This document shows positions 1 to 10,961 of a stretch of 64,000 bases of DNA, in pieces; the first letter of the stretch is position 1; each line of letters opens with the position of its first letter. Position numbers and translations under genes: made by a program. Under the pieces are notes generated by a model. The model did not search any database. It saw only the letters and a program-made list of their open reading frames with translations, and was not told the DNA's origin. This DNA comes from Lumnitzera littorea (Eukaryota; Streptophyta; Magnoliopsida; Myrtales; Combretaceae), in assembly GCA_024138015.1 (NCBI GenBank), contig JAMXBB010000004.1, positions 80,697,613 through 80,761,612 of the forward strand, in the 5' to 3' direction.

Positions 1-599
1 TTCATCATTTGTAAGCAAAGTTCATATTTATGAATGTTTTTGAATTCGGATGGTCATCGATCGATAAACACTTCACCAATAAAATCCTTGCATACCATGA
101 TTCTTAGCTTCACACACTTAAACACCAAACACTTACCAATGAATTTAAATCACCAAATAAAGTGAAGTCCAATGCTCTTAATGATTTATTCCAGTTTTTT
201 CGCAAATCGATTTATTTTTCAGGAATCATAGAGGTGGAAATTGAGACTCAATGATTACAAGAGTAGAATCAAGACATGATCATGGTATGGCTAAAAGACT
301 CATTAGCTAAAAGTTTCAATCATGATTAGATCCCATAAGTGAAGAAGACCCTATTCCAAGAAAAAGCACAATATTGATAAAGTATTTTAGTGACATTTTG
401 ATATCTAAATGAGTGAATATCAAGAATCGATACTAAGTATGTCGATTGGTTGTTATCTACGAAATTTTCCATTCCCAAGTAAAATAATCTTAAAATCCTT
501 AATAGAGATATTTCGTAGTATTGAGAAGGTTTTTTTTTTTTTAAATCTCAAAAGGATCTATTCTCTTTAGATCATCCATCAAACCAAAACAAGTCAATT
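1..599. other. non-coding, probable 3' untranslated part of a gypsy element
   Basis: No open reading frame or RNA gene is visible. The stretch is AT-rich with a short T run near 531-542. It leads directly into the 35-bp tandem array and then a polypurine tract and LTR, so I infer that it belongs to the 3' untranslated region of the same plus-strand Tat-like element. The element's coding part lies outside the window to the left. Confidence 0.4.
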
Positions 600-955
600 G
601 ACCCCCAATTGCTTTACCCCATCCTTTCAAGATAGGCACCCCTAATCATTTGCTCTATCCTTTCAGGATAGGTACCCAAATCATTTGCCCTATTCTTTTA
701 AGACAAGCTCTAATCATTTACCTTATCCTTTCAAAATAGGCCCCTTAATCATTTGCCCTATTCTTTCAAGATAGGCCTCCTAATCTCTTGCCCTATCCTT
801 TTAAAATAAGCCCTCCTATTCATTTGCCTTATCCTTTCAAGATAGGCCCTTCTATTTCTTTGTCCTATCCTTTCAAGATAAGCTCCTATTACTTTACCTT
901 ACCCTTTTAAGATAGGCCTCCTACTCCTTCACCTTGTCCTTTTAAGATGGGCAGT
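600..955 (+). repeat. tandem array, about 35-bp unit, hairpin-forming
   Basis: About ten degenerate copies of a 33-36-bp unit with the core CCTATCCTTTCAAGATAGG followed by a CCTAATCATTTG-like spacer. The C of the recurring CATT falls at about 647, 682, 715, 750, 785 and 821. Most units contain the inverted repeat CCTATC/GATAGG around a CTTTCAA loop; a further isolated copy lies near 1043-1061. Its position just upstream of a polypurine tract and LTR matches the tandem repeats known from 3' untranslated regions of plant Tat/Ogre gypsy elements. Confidence 0.8.
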
Positions 956-1094
956 TTATTCTTTGCATTAACCTTTTAAGTCAGTTTCCTTATTCAAGAT
1001 GAGATACAACTTAGTTGACTATTCAAGTCAGTAATTCTCACCCTATCTATTCAAGATAGGATTTAGTAAAACTGGGTATCTCTTTAATCCTTAT

Positions 1095-1134
1095 AGTGAA
1101 GTTTTAATCAAACTTCACTACAAAGAGGGGTAAT
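1095..1134 (+). promoter_or_regulatory. hairpin and polypurine tract of a Tat-like element
   Basis: A perfect 10-bp stem (AGTGAAGTTT at 1095-1104, AAACTTCACT at 1110-1119, loop TAATC) is followed by the purine tract CAAAGAGGGGTAAT (1121-1134) and then by TGTAAACACC, the LTR start. In the replication cycle the purine tract primes plus-strand DNA synthesis. The same arrangement occurs on the minus strand at 28265-28303 next to the 3' LTR of the large Tat element, which supports the call. Confidence 0.8.
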
Positions 1135-1232
1135 TGTAAACACCTTATTTTTGCCATCCTTAAGATTCTTTTCTTATTGGGCTAGGTTTAAAAAATAATA
1201 AAATAAAATAAAAAATGATAATAATAAAAGTG

Positions 1233-1460
1233 TGTAATATTCCTTACATGTTAGGTGACGGAATTTTAAATCATCTAGATGCCTTTTGGTATAATAGCTC
1301 AGAGTATATCGAAACTTCGAAGTTAAGCATACACAGGCTAGAGTAATCCCAAGATAGGTGACCTCTTAGGAAGCTACTACACCAAGGGACAAAACCACGC
1401 GGCGTTCCACGTTAAAGCGGACAATACCTCAATGGGAGAAGTTTAAGCCGGGTCGTTACA
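1233..1460 (+). mobile_element. Cassandra TRIM solo LTR
   Basis: A 228-bp LTR with termini TGTAATATTC and GGGTCGTTACA, flanked on both sides by the 5-bp duplication AAGTG (1228-1232 and 1461-1465). Inside it is a 5S rRNA-like segment (1290-1381). 5S sequence inside a short LTR is the diagnostic trait of the non-autonomous Cassandra family. The LTR is similar to both LTRs of the complete copy at 56637-57181. A single LTR with intact duplications implies loss of the rest by recombination between LTRs. It lies in a Tat-like LTR and is therefore the younger insertion. Confidence 0.92.
1290..1381 (+). promoter_or_regulatory. 5S rRNA-derived Pol III promoter within the Cassandra LTR
   Basis: Aligns with about residues 20-112 of plant 5S rRNA. 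The A-box region AGTTAAGCAT begins at 1321 and the C-box region GATAGGTGACCTCTTAGGAAG covers about 1353-1373, both at 5S-like spacing. The first quarter of 5S is poorly matched and the terminal stem is absent, so this is not a ribosomal gene. In Cassandra such sequence provides an internal RNA polymerase III promoter. Confidence 0.88.
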
Positions 1461-1855
1461 AAGTGTTAAGTCAAGTCGGGTTATTTAAGGTCGGATCAAA
1501 CGATGGTTGAAATTGTACATTCAATTTAATAAATTTTGAGTCTTTAAATAGTCAGGCCTCATTAAAAAATATTTTTAGTCCAATCCAATATAGAGCAAAT
1601 GTTTTTAATCCAATTTATATTGGTTTAAATAAACCTAGAAATTATTAAATGGGTTAGCATATATTTTAGGTTAAATTAAGTTACATTGAGTCCAACCTAA
1701 GAAAGAAAGCCTAAATAAATGTAGGGTTTCTAGAAATTTGGTCATGGATTGGACTAAAACTTGAATAAATTTAATAAATCCAAATCAGGTATTATTAGAT
1801 TTATTAAGATCGAATCTTTACAACAAAGAGATCCAAAAGATTCAAGTATATGGTC

Positions 1856-1863
1856 TATAAATA
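1856..1863 (+). promoter_or_regulatory. TATA box of the Tat-like LTR
   Basis: TATAAATA, about 720 bp into the LTR (less if the inserted Cassandra LTR is subtracted), followed by a pyrimidine- and C-rich leader. This fits the U3/R border of a gypsy LTR. Assignment is by position and motif only. Confidence 0.5.
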
Positions 1864-2380
1864 GTAGTTTTTGGCTATAAATTTTTTTAAGTTTTTCACT
1901 CTCTAAAACTCCATAAACACTATACATTCACATAAGCACACACGTCACCCACATTTTACTGTCCAGCATTGATCACTCATTCACCATCCAACACTATCTA
2001 AACACAATTCATATACATTGCACGACCAGACTCACAGCCTACATTTACGACACTACACTTTGATCACTACATGTCTACATTCAATCAACACTTCATGCCT
2101 ACACATCGATAATTGCGCGTCAGCATTCCAAACACAATATACTCCAATGTCAGCATGCCGATCACTCTCACACAACACACATACTAATCAGCACACTTAC
2201 GCACGACTCCACATACATCCTACACTCTACACTTCACAAATTCACATATGTCTCACGTCTATCCAACACAACATATATATGCATCCAACCACATCACAAC
2301 ACCCATATACAATCACAACACGCATAATCAGTCTAAGTCCAACACTCACATATACAATCCGACCTGCTTTGGTAAATTAT

Positions 2381-3379
2381 TTTAGTTATTTATTTATCTT
2401 GTTTTTAATTAATTAATCTCTATATTTTACTAATTTGTTCTTTTTTTTATTATAGGTTGTTTTTTAGATAAATTATTTATAGTTAAATTACATTTTTTTT
2501 TTCTATCAAAATTGCATTTTTAGAAAAGTTACATGTCTTTTTCTTTGAGATTCATATCTTTGGAGAAGATATGTATCTTGATCACGTATCTTAGTAGATC
2601 TAGCATTAAGGATTTAGAAAAATTAATTTTTGGCATGTGGTGGCTTTTTTAAAATAAAAATCATAAGTGGAGTTTTTTTAAAAAGATTCAATTAGTTAGA
2701 TTTAAAAAAAAAATAGATTTGTTAAGTTAGATTCCTTTTAGGTTTTTTTTTTTTGTTAAAAAATGATAAATTAATAATTAACGTAAATCTCGCTCAATTT
2801 CTAAAAAAGTCAACCCACTAAATCTTTTCTAAAAAAAAACTACGTTGATTTGATTCTAACTAACGGATACATATGCACCTTTAAGGTAACCATTAAAAAG
2901 ATAATTTTTTTTTTTTGAAAATTCGTAATTAAAATTATTAAGAAGTTCATCTTGATTACATTTTGTATCCCTTTATAGATTTTGGTATCTTTTGAAAAAT
3001 TATAATAAAGAAAAAATAAAAGCCCATTAGTTTTTTTATTCTTATATAGTGACTTAGTCTTAATATATTAGCCTCCGACTTTAGATGTTTTGGTTTGATT
3101 TTTCAAAAAATTATTTTTTTAGAAAATCCGTGGACTAATGTCTGAGTTAGTGTTTTCTCACCCAAAAACCCTAATTTGACTTTTTACTAATTTTACTAGT
3201 TAGTGACTCCAAATTTATTTAAACATTTTTTTAAGAAAAGTATTTTTCCTTAATTTTGTTTCTAGTAATTTATATAAAGCAGGCTGGGTTTAATATAGAT
3301 TGAATTAAAGGAAACTGAAATAGGACTCGACACATTGTATTAGGGGTCATAAACTTAAACCTTAGCACTTGCAATTTAG
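2381..3379. other. non-coding AT-rich interval
   Basis: Contains many A and T homopolymer runs (around 2439, 2488, 2741 and 2907) and no coding signal on either strand. No terminal repeats, PBS or polypurine tract that I can assign. Probably degraded transposon or simple AT-rich spacer. Confidence 0.4.
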
Positions 3380-5683
3380 AGCTCAATAGCTAAAACTACT
3401 TCTGACCCAAATGCTAACTTAAAAGGACTATCGCTTATGGAAGCCCTATAGGTAGCTTGATAACCCCATAAAACGTTTGGTAACTCGTCCACTTACTTGC
3501 TCCTAGCTTAGTTCACCCTCTTTCATAAGCTATGGAGGATAACCTTATTCACTGCCTCTATCTACCCATTCCTTTGAGGATACACAATTGATGTATAACA
3601 TAATCTAATATGCTACACTTCACAAAACTCCCTGAATCGATCATTATCAAACTGAGGGTCGTCATCTATGACTATGGCATAAGGGATTCCAAACTTGGTT
3701 AGGATAAAACTAACAATAAAAGCCTCTATGCTCCTCTCCATGATGCTTGCCACTACCTTAGCCTCCACCCAGCTACAATGACATATTACCTTTGCTAGGT
3801 GATCTTAGGAAATGTGCCTAAGATGTCCAATCCCTACTAGGCAAAGGACTAAAGGCTGGTGAGTCGAGTAAGATATAAACTCAAAGCTTACTCTACAGAG
3901 GCATTTCTTTGGTAACGATAAAAAATTTGAACTAGCTTTAGGGCATCTTTATTCATTTGTAGGCCACCAATAGTTAAACCTTAATGCCTTCACATATAGG
4001 CCCCTACTTTGATGTGATTGCTACAAACCCCTATTTGTAAGTTAGACAACACCTACTTAGCTTTGCTAGGTCGTAGACATTTCAGATACAACATGCTCAA
4101 ACCTCTTTTATAAAGCTCTCCATCAATGATAGTAAAATTTGTTACCTTATAAATAAGTCACCGAGCTTCCTTGGTATTCATGGGAAGGTCTCCTTCCTTT
4201 AAGTAATCAAGGATGGAATCCATCTAACATGGTTCTAATTCCTTTGGCTACACTTCCATATACTCCAAAGATCACCTCTCCATACTCTTTCCAGGCAAAT
4301 AATCTATAAAAACTTTATACTTCCAATTCAACGTACCTGTGGAGGCCTACTTTAACAACTTGTCCATTGCATAGTTCTACACCCAAGGAATCTCAACCGG
4401 TTGCCATTATTAGAAACATGTTCCATACTCATTGACTAACTGTAGATACTTCGTCATGTTCTCATCTTTTGCCACACTATCCTTTTCACCTAATTAATAA
4501 TCAATTAAGGGTCTCAATATACATCCAACTTAGCTCCATCCTCCTTTGCCAACTTCATCCCTACTATAAGAACCTCTTCATTAGATTCATTGTTTCTAGC
4601 TAGAAAATTATCTTCAATGCATAAGAAATTTGTGATCCCATGGGACCTTTCAATATCAAATCAACACCACTACATTTGTCAATCAATGATCCATCAACAT
4701 AGAAGATCCAATTCAGCTCTTCGCTCCTCTTAAATTCTACCATAAAGTTACATAAGGTAAGGACAATTTTCTATAACTTCATATAACAAAGCTCCAAACC
4801 TTATAAAACATGATTGACGTAATATACGGGGTAATAGATCCTCTCATTTGCCAAGACCAATACAGATGAGAGAGTTTGGTCACTTACTAATAACACAAGT
4901 ATAAAATCTCACCATCAACAAGTTTCAAGAGAATGGGGCATGTCATAAGGAACTTTTTCAATTCCTGAAATGCCTTTTAGCATTGTTCTATCCACCTAAA
5001 CTCAAAAGGGTTTCTTAGTACTTGAAAAAATTCAATGCATTTTTTCTCACTCTTTGACATGAAATGGTTCAAAGCTGTAAATCAACCTTTGTACCTTGAC
5101 TTTGGTGATTCCATATCAAGAACATCTCGAACCTTCTTGGGATTAGCTTCCATTCCCCTTTGGATTACCATAAAGCCTAAAAATTTTCCAAATGAGGCTC
5201 TAAATACACATTTTTGGGGATTCAATTTCATGTTGTGACACCTCAAAGTACCAAAGGTCTCCTCTAAGTCAAAAAGATGATCATTATAAGACTTACTCTT
5301 TACTATCTTATCATCTACATACACCTCAATATTCCTATGTATTTGAGACTTGAAAATCTTTTTCACAAATCTTTTATAGGTGGCTCCTACATTCTTCAAT
5401 CTAAATGGCATGACCTTATAGCAATATGTTCTAGAGTTGGTAATGAAGGAGGTGAGTAAGTAGTCTGAAGGATGTATTTTAATCTAATCATACCTTAAAA
5501 AGGCATGCATAAAGCTCAATAACATGTGCCTTAAAGTAGAGTTGGTCGATTGATCTATTCTAGGTAAAAGAAAAATAGTCTTTGCATAGGCCTTGTTGAG
5601 GTTTGTAAAATCTATCCACATCTGCCATTTCCCATTTGCCTTTTTAGCTAATGTATAATTAGCTAACCAAGTTAGATATTCAA
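3380..5683 (-). pseudogene. Ty3/gypsy Tat-lineage pol relic (RT, RNase H, integrase)
   Basis: Read on the minus strand this is a decayed polyprotein. Reverse transcriptase runs from about 5683 to 5080, with GKWQMWIDFTNLNKA near 5630, VMPFRLKNVGATYKRF at about 5410, the catalytic YVDD near 5315 and KCVFRASFGKFLGF. RNase H-like remains follow at about 5000-4480. The integrase core is at about 3900-3440, with FGIPYAIVIDDDPQFDN and the C-terminal catalytic segment QRNG-IEAVNK. These motifs are typical of Tat-lineage plant gypsy elements. Stop codons and frame changes occur throughout. Both ends are truncated and no LTR can be assigned. Its 5' end abuts the oppositely oriented chromovirus relic near 5684-5690, so one interrupted or replaced the other. 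Confidence 0.85.
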
Positions 5684-5689
5684 AGGTAC

Positions 5690-7850
5690 AGAGGACTGTA
5701 TTGATTTGTAGCCAGGCACTGCCCTACCAAACTGACCTACATACAAGATGAACCTTAAGTAGGCTGTCGAGCTAAAGAGGTAGGTGGACGAACTCCTAGA
5801 GTGAGGATATGTAAGGGAAAGTATGATCCCTTATGCTATACCAGCCCTACTCGTTCCGAAGAAAGATGGTTCATGGCATATATGCATCAATAACCAAGCA
5901 ATCAACCAGATTACTATCAAGTATAGATATTCGATACCGAAGCTCAATGATATGCTAGATAAGCTTCATGGTGCCAAGATGTTTTCAAAAATTGATCTGC
6001 GAGTGGCTACCACCAAATTCGTATGAGACCTAGGGATGAATAGAAGACTGCTTTCAAGACTAGACATGGACTCTACGAATGGTTGGTTATGCCATTCGAA
6101 CTTACCAATGCACCGAGCACATTCATGAGGTTAATGAAACATGTAATGTACCCTCTAGTTAGAAGATGTGTAGTCATGTACTTTGATGGCATACTAGTCT
6201 ACAATGCTGATCTAAATAACCATGCTCAACATCTTTACGAAGTATTTGACATTTTGCGAGCTGAGAAGTTATATGGGAATGTGAAGAAGTATGTGTTTGC
6301 CAAAAAGAGGTGATCTTCCTAGGGTTTGTAGTGTTAAGGGAAGGACTCCAGGCAGATGAGAAGAAAATCCAAGCTGTTCTTTAGTAGCCAACACCAAAGA
6401 ATGTCACTAAGGTTTGAAGCTTTTATAGCCTCGCTTCTTTCTATAGGAAATTTATCAAAAACTTCAATACAATAGCCACCCGATTGACCAAGTTTACGAA
6501 GAAGAGTAAAGGATTCAAGTGGAATTACTGAGCTAAATAAAGCTTTAGGGAGATCAAGGAGAAGCTCACCTTAATGCCTGTCCTTTCACTACTAAATTTT
6601 GACAAACCCTTTGAATCAGAATGCGACACATTAAGAGTAGGATTAGTGCTGTCCTGATGCAAGAGCAATGGCCTATTACCTACAACAGGAAGAAACTTAG
6701 TAGTCCTGCCCTAAACTATTCCACATATGAGAAAGAGTTATACTCTCTTTACCAAGCCCTTACTATTTAGCAACACTATTTACTGCTACAAGAGTTTATT
6801 ATTGATACAAACCATGAGTCTCTAAAGCATTTAGGGAGTCAGAACAAGCTTTTGAAGAGGCAAGCAAGTGGTTAGAGTTCATAGAGGGTTTCTAAAGATA
6901 GTTGGTTATTGTGAGGTATATAAGCGAGCTAAAGGGAAGAGAAAGCCCCATGAAGAGTACATGCCCTTGCCCTTACCAATGCTAACCTTATCTTGGGCCG
7001 ACCTCAGTATGGACTTTATCCTAGGGTTGCCCCAAACATCTAAAGGAAAGGATTCTATATTTGTTGTCATCGACCACTTTAGTAAAATGGTACACTTCAT
7101 CCCGTGTCATCGAACTAACGATGCTCTATATATTGTTAATTTGTTTTTGTAGGAGATTATTCGAATACATGGGGTACCAAAGACTATTGTCTCAAATTGG
7201 GACACAAAATTCTTAAGCTATTTTTAGAAGACCCTTTGGGGAAGAATTGGAACTAAACTCCTATTCAGCTCTAGTAGCCACCCTCAAACTGATGGCCAGA
7301 TTGAAGTGGTGAACCGAATGCTAGGCAATCTGCTTAGAGCTGTTGTAAGGAAGAACTTGAGGGATTGGGATCTATGCCTACCAGTTGTGGAGTTCACATA
7401 CAACCGAACTGTCCATAGTATGGCTGGGAAGACCCCATTCAAGGTCGTTTACAACCTTAATCCCGCTATTCCCCTAGATATGATCGACACCCCAACAGCT
7501 ATCGAAGAGAGTCAATCCGGAGTCAACCAAACCTAAGAACTGCATGAACTACAATAGTTCGTAACCGAGAAGATCGTTAAATTCAATCAGAGACAACACA
7601 AAATTGGTAGCCGAGGTCGCCAAACTGTTTCCTTCCAATCGAGAGTCTTAATATGGATACACCTCAGCCAAATATGATTCCCACACTTGAGATAGAATAA
7701 ACTATCTCCTCGAGCTGATAGTCCTCTCAAAATCTTGAAGAGAATCAACTACAATGCCTACCAGATCGAGTTTCCTGATGACTACGGTGTTTCTTTTACC
7801 TTCAATGTATCCGATCTGATTCCTTGTTGACAAGTAGAAGAAGAACCTAC
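5690..7850 (+). pseudogene. Ty3/gypsy chromovirus pol relic (RT, RNase H, integrase)
   Basis: The plus strand encodes a degraded gypsy polyprotein. It starts inside the RT N-terminal region (PGTALPNRPTYKMN near 5716), then PALLVPKKDGSWHICI, FSKIDLR and VMPFELTNAPSTFMRLM. The catalytic box reads YFDGILVY at about 6180, so the second aspartate of the usual F/YDD motif is lost. RNase H remains lie at about 6580-6840. In the integrase, the first acidic residue is in SMDFILGLPQ, the second position reads VSNWDTKF in place of VSDRDTKF, and the glutamate is in DGQIEVVNR. The C-terminal GVSFTFNVSDLIPC is typical of plant chromoviruses. No gag or 5' LTR precedes it. The 3' LTR follows at 7920. Confidence 0.88.
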
Positions 7851-7919
7851 ATGCACCCTAGTAAAAGAAACTAAAATCACTCTAGATTTAAGGACAAATC
7901 TTTTTTACCCCCAGGCAAA

Positions 7920-8764
7920 TGATAGGAATCAACCCCCTAAACCAATCACAAGAAGTCAAGCTAGAAGACTATGAGGACTCATTCAGAGATTACTAGCTCT
8001 AAGCCATAGTCGAGATCGGGATTCCTACCCTGAGCTAGCTTCCTGCTGACCTACCTGTCATAGCCTCACATGTGTCCAACATGTTTCTATTCAACAGCAA
8101 AGTCCTAATCTAAAAGATAGCCTAAGATTAGTTTAACCGAACTCCCAATCCGACCACAAACATCTAACCTCAAATCAAGCTTACTTCTTTTCAGAACTAA
8201 TTGGTCTCTAACCTGGTCCAAATCAGGTCGACCCCTGATTACCAGCACTTTTTGTTTCGCCTACTTTGTATCATATTTCTAATATCTAACCACCCAGCAA
8301 TACGTGTCTTTTGACACAACATTCCAGAATGATTCCTTCTTTTTCCGTACTAAATATTCTTTGTCTCTTTTACCCCTTTTAGTATGTTTCATGTAACCTA
8401 ATTGTAGAATACCCCTTTTGTCTTTTCATAAATGTAAAGTAACCCTAATGAATGAGTATATAAACTCCCATTTGTATGTATGTAGCATAATCATTAATAT
8501 CAAATTATTCAAGTATCCTTTGAGCAACCTTAGTGTTCTCATTACTCTTTAACTCTTATCTATTCCCCTTAACAAAGAGTAGTGGTGAGTGACCCTTCAA
8601 TTCGAAGCGATATGCCATATCCAGTGAATTGTAGGTGAAGTAGGATCAAGTAGTATGTCATATCCATTTGTTAGCTACTCAGGTTTTGTTAACTTTTCTT
8701 TTGTTTCTTTCCAGGTCGTTTCATTGTAGTGCTTCTCCATGTATCCAACCTTGGAGACACATCA
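7920..8764 (+). mobile_element. 3' LTR of the plus-strand chromovirus
   Basis: Starts TGATAGGAATCAACCC right after CCCCAGGCAAA and ends in ACATCA. Two inverted copies of the same LTR occur in the window: 10455-10961 (minus, partial) and 19056-19770 (minus). The last about 120 bp (8640-8764) match only the 10455 copy, which fixes the right end. A TATA-like stretch GAGTATATAAAC lies near 8454. The right flank is the copia gag-pre-integrase region, so this element sits in, or was joined to, the copia element; the left target duplication is lost. Confidence 0.82.
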
Positions 8765-10454
8765 CTCACTCAATTGAAAATGTAAAGTTGGTTAGGGGAT
8801 TGAATCATAACTTACTAAGCATAAGTCAATTGTGTGATAAAGGATATAGAATAATTTTTTAACATGATAAATGTATTGGTTTTAATAAGAATGGACTTAA
8901 GTTGTTTAAGGGATTTAGAAAGAATGTTTATTTAATTAAACCATCAAAAGTGTCATCTAAAAGTTGCTTCATTTCAGTAAATGATAACACTATACTTTGG
9001 CATAAAAGACTAAAACACGCGAATTTTCAATAACTTGAGAATTTATCTAGAAAGAACATAATTCAAGGCTTACCAAAACTATATGCTCATGAGAATATTC
9101 GTTGTGCTACTTATCTTCAAAATAAGATGAGTTCATCATTACATAAGAGTGAGAAAGTTATATTCACTCAAAAACCTTTAGAGTTATTGCACTTAGATCT
9201 ATTTGGTCTAACCTGCACTTTAAGTCTTAGAAGAAATAAGTATGAACTTGTCATAATAGATGATTTCTCTAGATTTACTTGGATCATGTTCTTGCATCAT
9301 AAAAGTGACTATTTTAAAAGCTTTGAAATATTTTCCAAAAGAGTTGAAAATGAAAAAGACCTCTCAATTATTAATCTACAAATTGATCATGGAAAGGAAT
9401 TTAAAACTTCAAATTTTTTCTTATTTTGTGAAGAAAAAGGCATCACTTATAATTTTTTAGCACCTTATACTCCACAAAAAAATAAAGTAGTTGAACACAA
9501 AAACAGGACCATCCAAGAAATGACGAGAACTTTACTTAATGAAAGTAATATAGTAGATCATTTTTGGGTAGAAGTAGTATCAATAGCTTGTTACATCATA
9601 AATCAAGTATACGTTAGACCTCTAACAAATAAAACTGCTTATGAGATTTACAAAGGTAGAAAACCTACTATTTCATATTTTCACACATTTGGTTGCAAAT
9701 GTTTTGTAAAGAAGATAGGAAAAGTATTAGGAAAATTTGAATAAAGAGCTGATGAAGCCATCTTTTTAGGCTACTCTCCAAACTCGAAGGTATACCGAGT
9801 ATACAATAAAGAAACAAAACTAGTAGAAGAATCAATAAATGTCATGTCTATTGAAGAAACAGGCAATGAAGAATTAGATGATGAATCTCTAACTGTCTCC
9901 AATAAAAAGAATACAATACAACTTGATTCAAAAGAAAGTAAGTCAGAACTTCCTTTAGACAAAATAATAGAAACTTCAAAAATGCCTAATGTATCCAAAA
10001 TAGAACTAAGATTAGAAGGTTCTTGAAAAACCAATACTAGGTTTGTCAAAACACATTCAAAAGGTAAGTTAGAAGATTTTGAAAACTTTCATACTCCACC
10101 ATTATCTCTTAAATTTAAAATTGATTATTAGTAACGTTAGATCTAGAATAAGAAAAAGATTAAGCTTACAAAACTTTGAAAATCATTTTGCTCTAATATC
10201 TAAAATTGAACCTCACTCAGTTGATGAAGCTTTAAATGATAATAACTAGATCTTAGCTCTGCAAGAAGAACTTAGTCAATTTCAAAAAAATCAGGTTTGG
10301 TGTTATAGTTCTAAGACCTAAAGATAAGTCAATCATAGGCACTAAAGAGGTTTTTAAGAACAAGCTAAATGAACATGGAAAAATAAGAAAGAAAGCTCAT
10401 TTAATGGGTAAAGGTTATTCTCAAGAAGAAGGGATAGACTATGATGAAACTTAT
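8765..10454 (+). pseudogene. Ty1/copia pol, left part (gag-pre-integrase, integrase, start of RT)
   Basis: Copia polyprotein relic. The gag-pre-integrase domain is recognised by SIENVKLVRGLNHNLLSISQ (from about 8772) and LWHKRLKHANF. The zinc finger reads C-ATYLQNK, with its last cysteine replaced. The integrase core (9127-9744) keeps all three acidic residues: LHLDLFG, the D of QIDHGKEF, and the E of KVVEHKNR. The integrase C-terminus continues past a stop at 9742 (SPNSKVYRVYNKETKLVEE). The RT start is at about 10220-10454 (DEALND, GYSQEEGIDYDETY), with frameshifts. The reading resumes at 19771. Upstream gag, protease and the 5' LTR are missing. The insertion of a minus-strand gypsy explains the break at 10454. 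Confidence 0.9.
10450..10454. other. target-site duplication (left), CTTAT
   Basis: CTTAT here and again at 19771-19775 flank the minus-strand gypsy element. Joining the copia reading on either side restores a typical copia RT order (DYDETY followed by V-IARL-TIRLLL), which supports this as the exact insertion point. Confidence 0.85.
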
Positions 10455-10961
10455 CGACGTATCTCTAGAGTCGGACACACGGAGAAGCACCATAATGAAA
10501 ACAACCGAAAAAGAAACAGAAGAAAAGCTAGCAAAACCCGAGCAGTTACTGAATGGATATGATGCACCACTCGATCCTACTCAGCCTATAATTTGCTCGA
10601 TATGACATACCGGTTCAAACTGAAGGGTCACTAGCCACCACTCCTTGCTAAAAGGAATAGATAAGAGTTTAAGAGTAATGAGAATACTAAGGTTGCTTAA
10701 AGGATACTTAAATAATCTAATATTGATGATTCTGCTACGTACAAACAAATGGGAGTTTATATACTCGTCTATTAGGGTTACTTTTATATGTATGAAAAGA
10801 CAAAAGGGGTATTCTACAATTAAGTTACATGAAACGCACAAAAAGGGGTAAAAGAGATAAAGAATATTCGGTATGAAAAAAGAAAGAATCATTCTGGAAT
10901 GTTATGCCGGAAGATATGTGTCGCTGGGTAGCTGGATATTAGAAATATGATACAAAGTAGG
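10455..10961 (-). mobile_element. partial 3' LTR of the inserted gypsy element
   Basis: Reverse-complement match to the plus-strand LTR at 8241-8764. It covers the distal U3, the TATA region and the transcribed end. The terminus, read on the minus strand, is TACGTCG, a C/A to C/G variant of the ACATCA end at 8764. The first roughly 320 bp of the LTR are absent; similarity stops at CAAAGTAGG (10961), after which unrelated LTR-like sequence begins. Confidence 0.8.

Larger units (their letters stand above)
1135..2380 (+). mobile_element. Tat-like gypsy LTR (3' LTR), interrupted by Cassandra
   Basis: The LTR begins TGTAAACACCTTATTTTTGCC directly after the polypurine tract. This is close to the TGTAGATACCTAATTTTTGCC start of the large Tat element's LTRs. 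A TATA box lies at 1856-1863, followed by a C-rich, CACA-rich transcribed segment (about 1915-2370). A Cassandra solo LTR (1233-1460) sits inside it. The right end is not defined: there is no second LTR for comparison and I found no matching target duplication, so 2380 is an estimate. Confidence 0.6.

Noticed and set aside
600..955. CRISPR-like array
   Set aside because: Plant nuclear DNA; the repeats are degenerate and continuous without unique spacers, and lie beside an LTR.
1290..1381. A genuine 5S rRNA gene
   Set aside because: The first quarter and terminal stem are not conserved, and the sequence lies inside a short LTR with target duplications; it is Cassandra-borne. The same applies to 56692-56785 and 57030-57118.
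2018..2416. 132-codon His/Thr/Ser-rich ORF
   Set aside because: Lies in the C/A-rich transcribed part of an LTR, biased composition, no homology or splice context.
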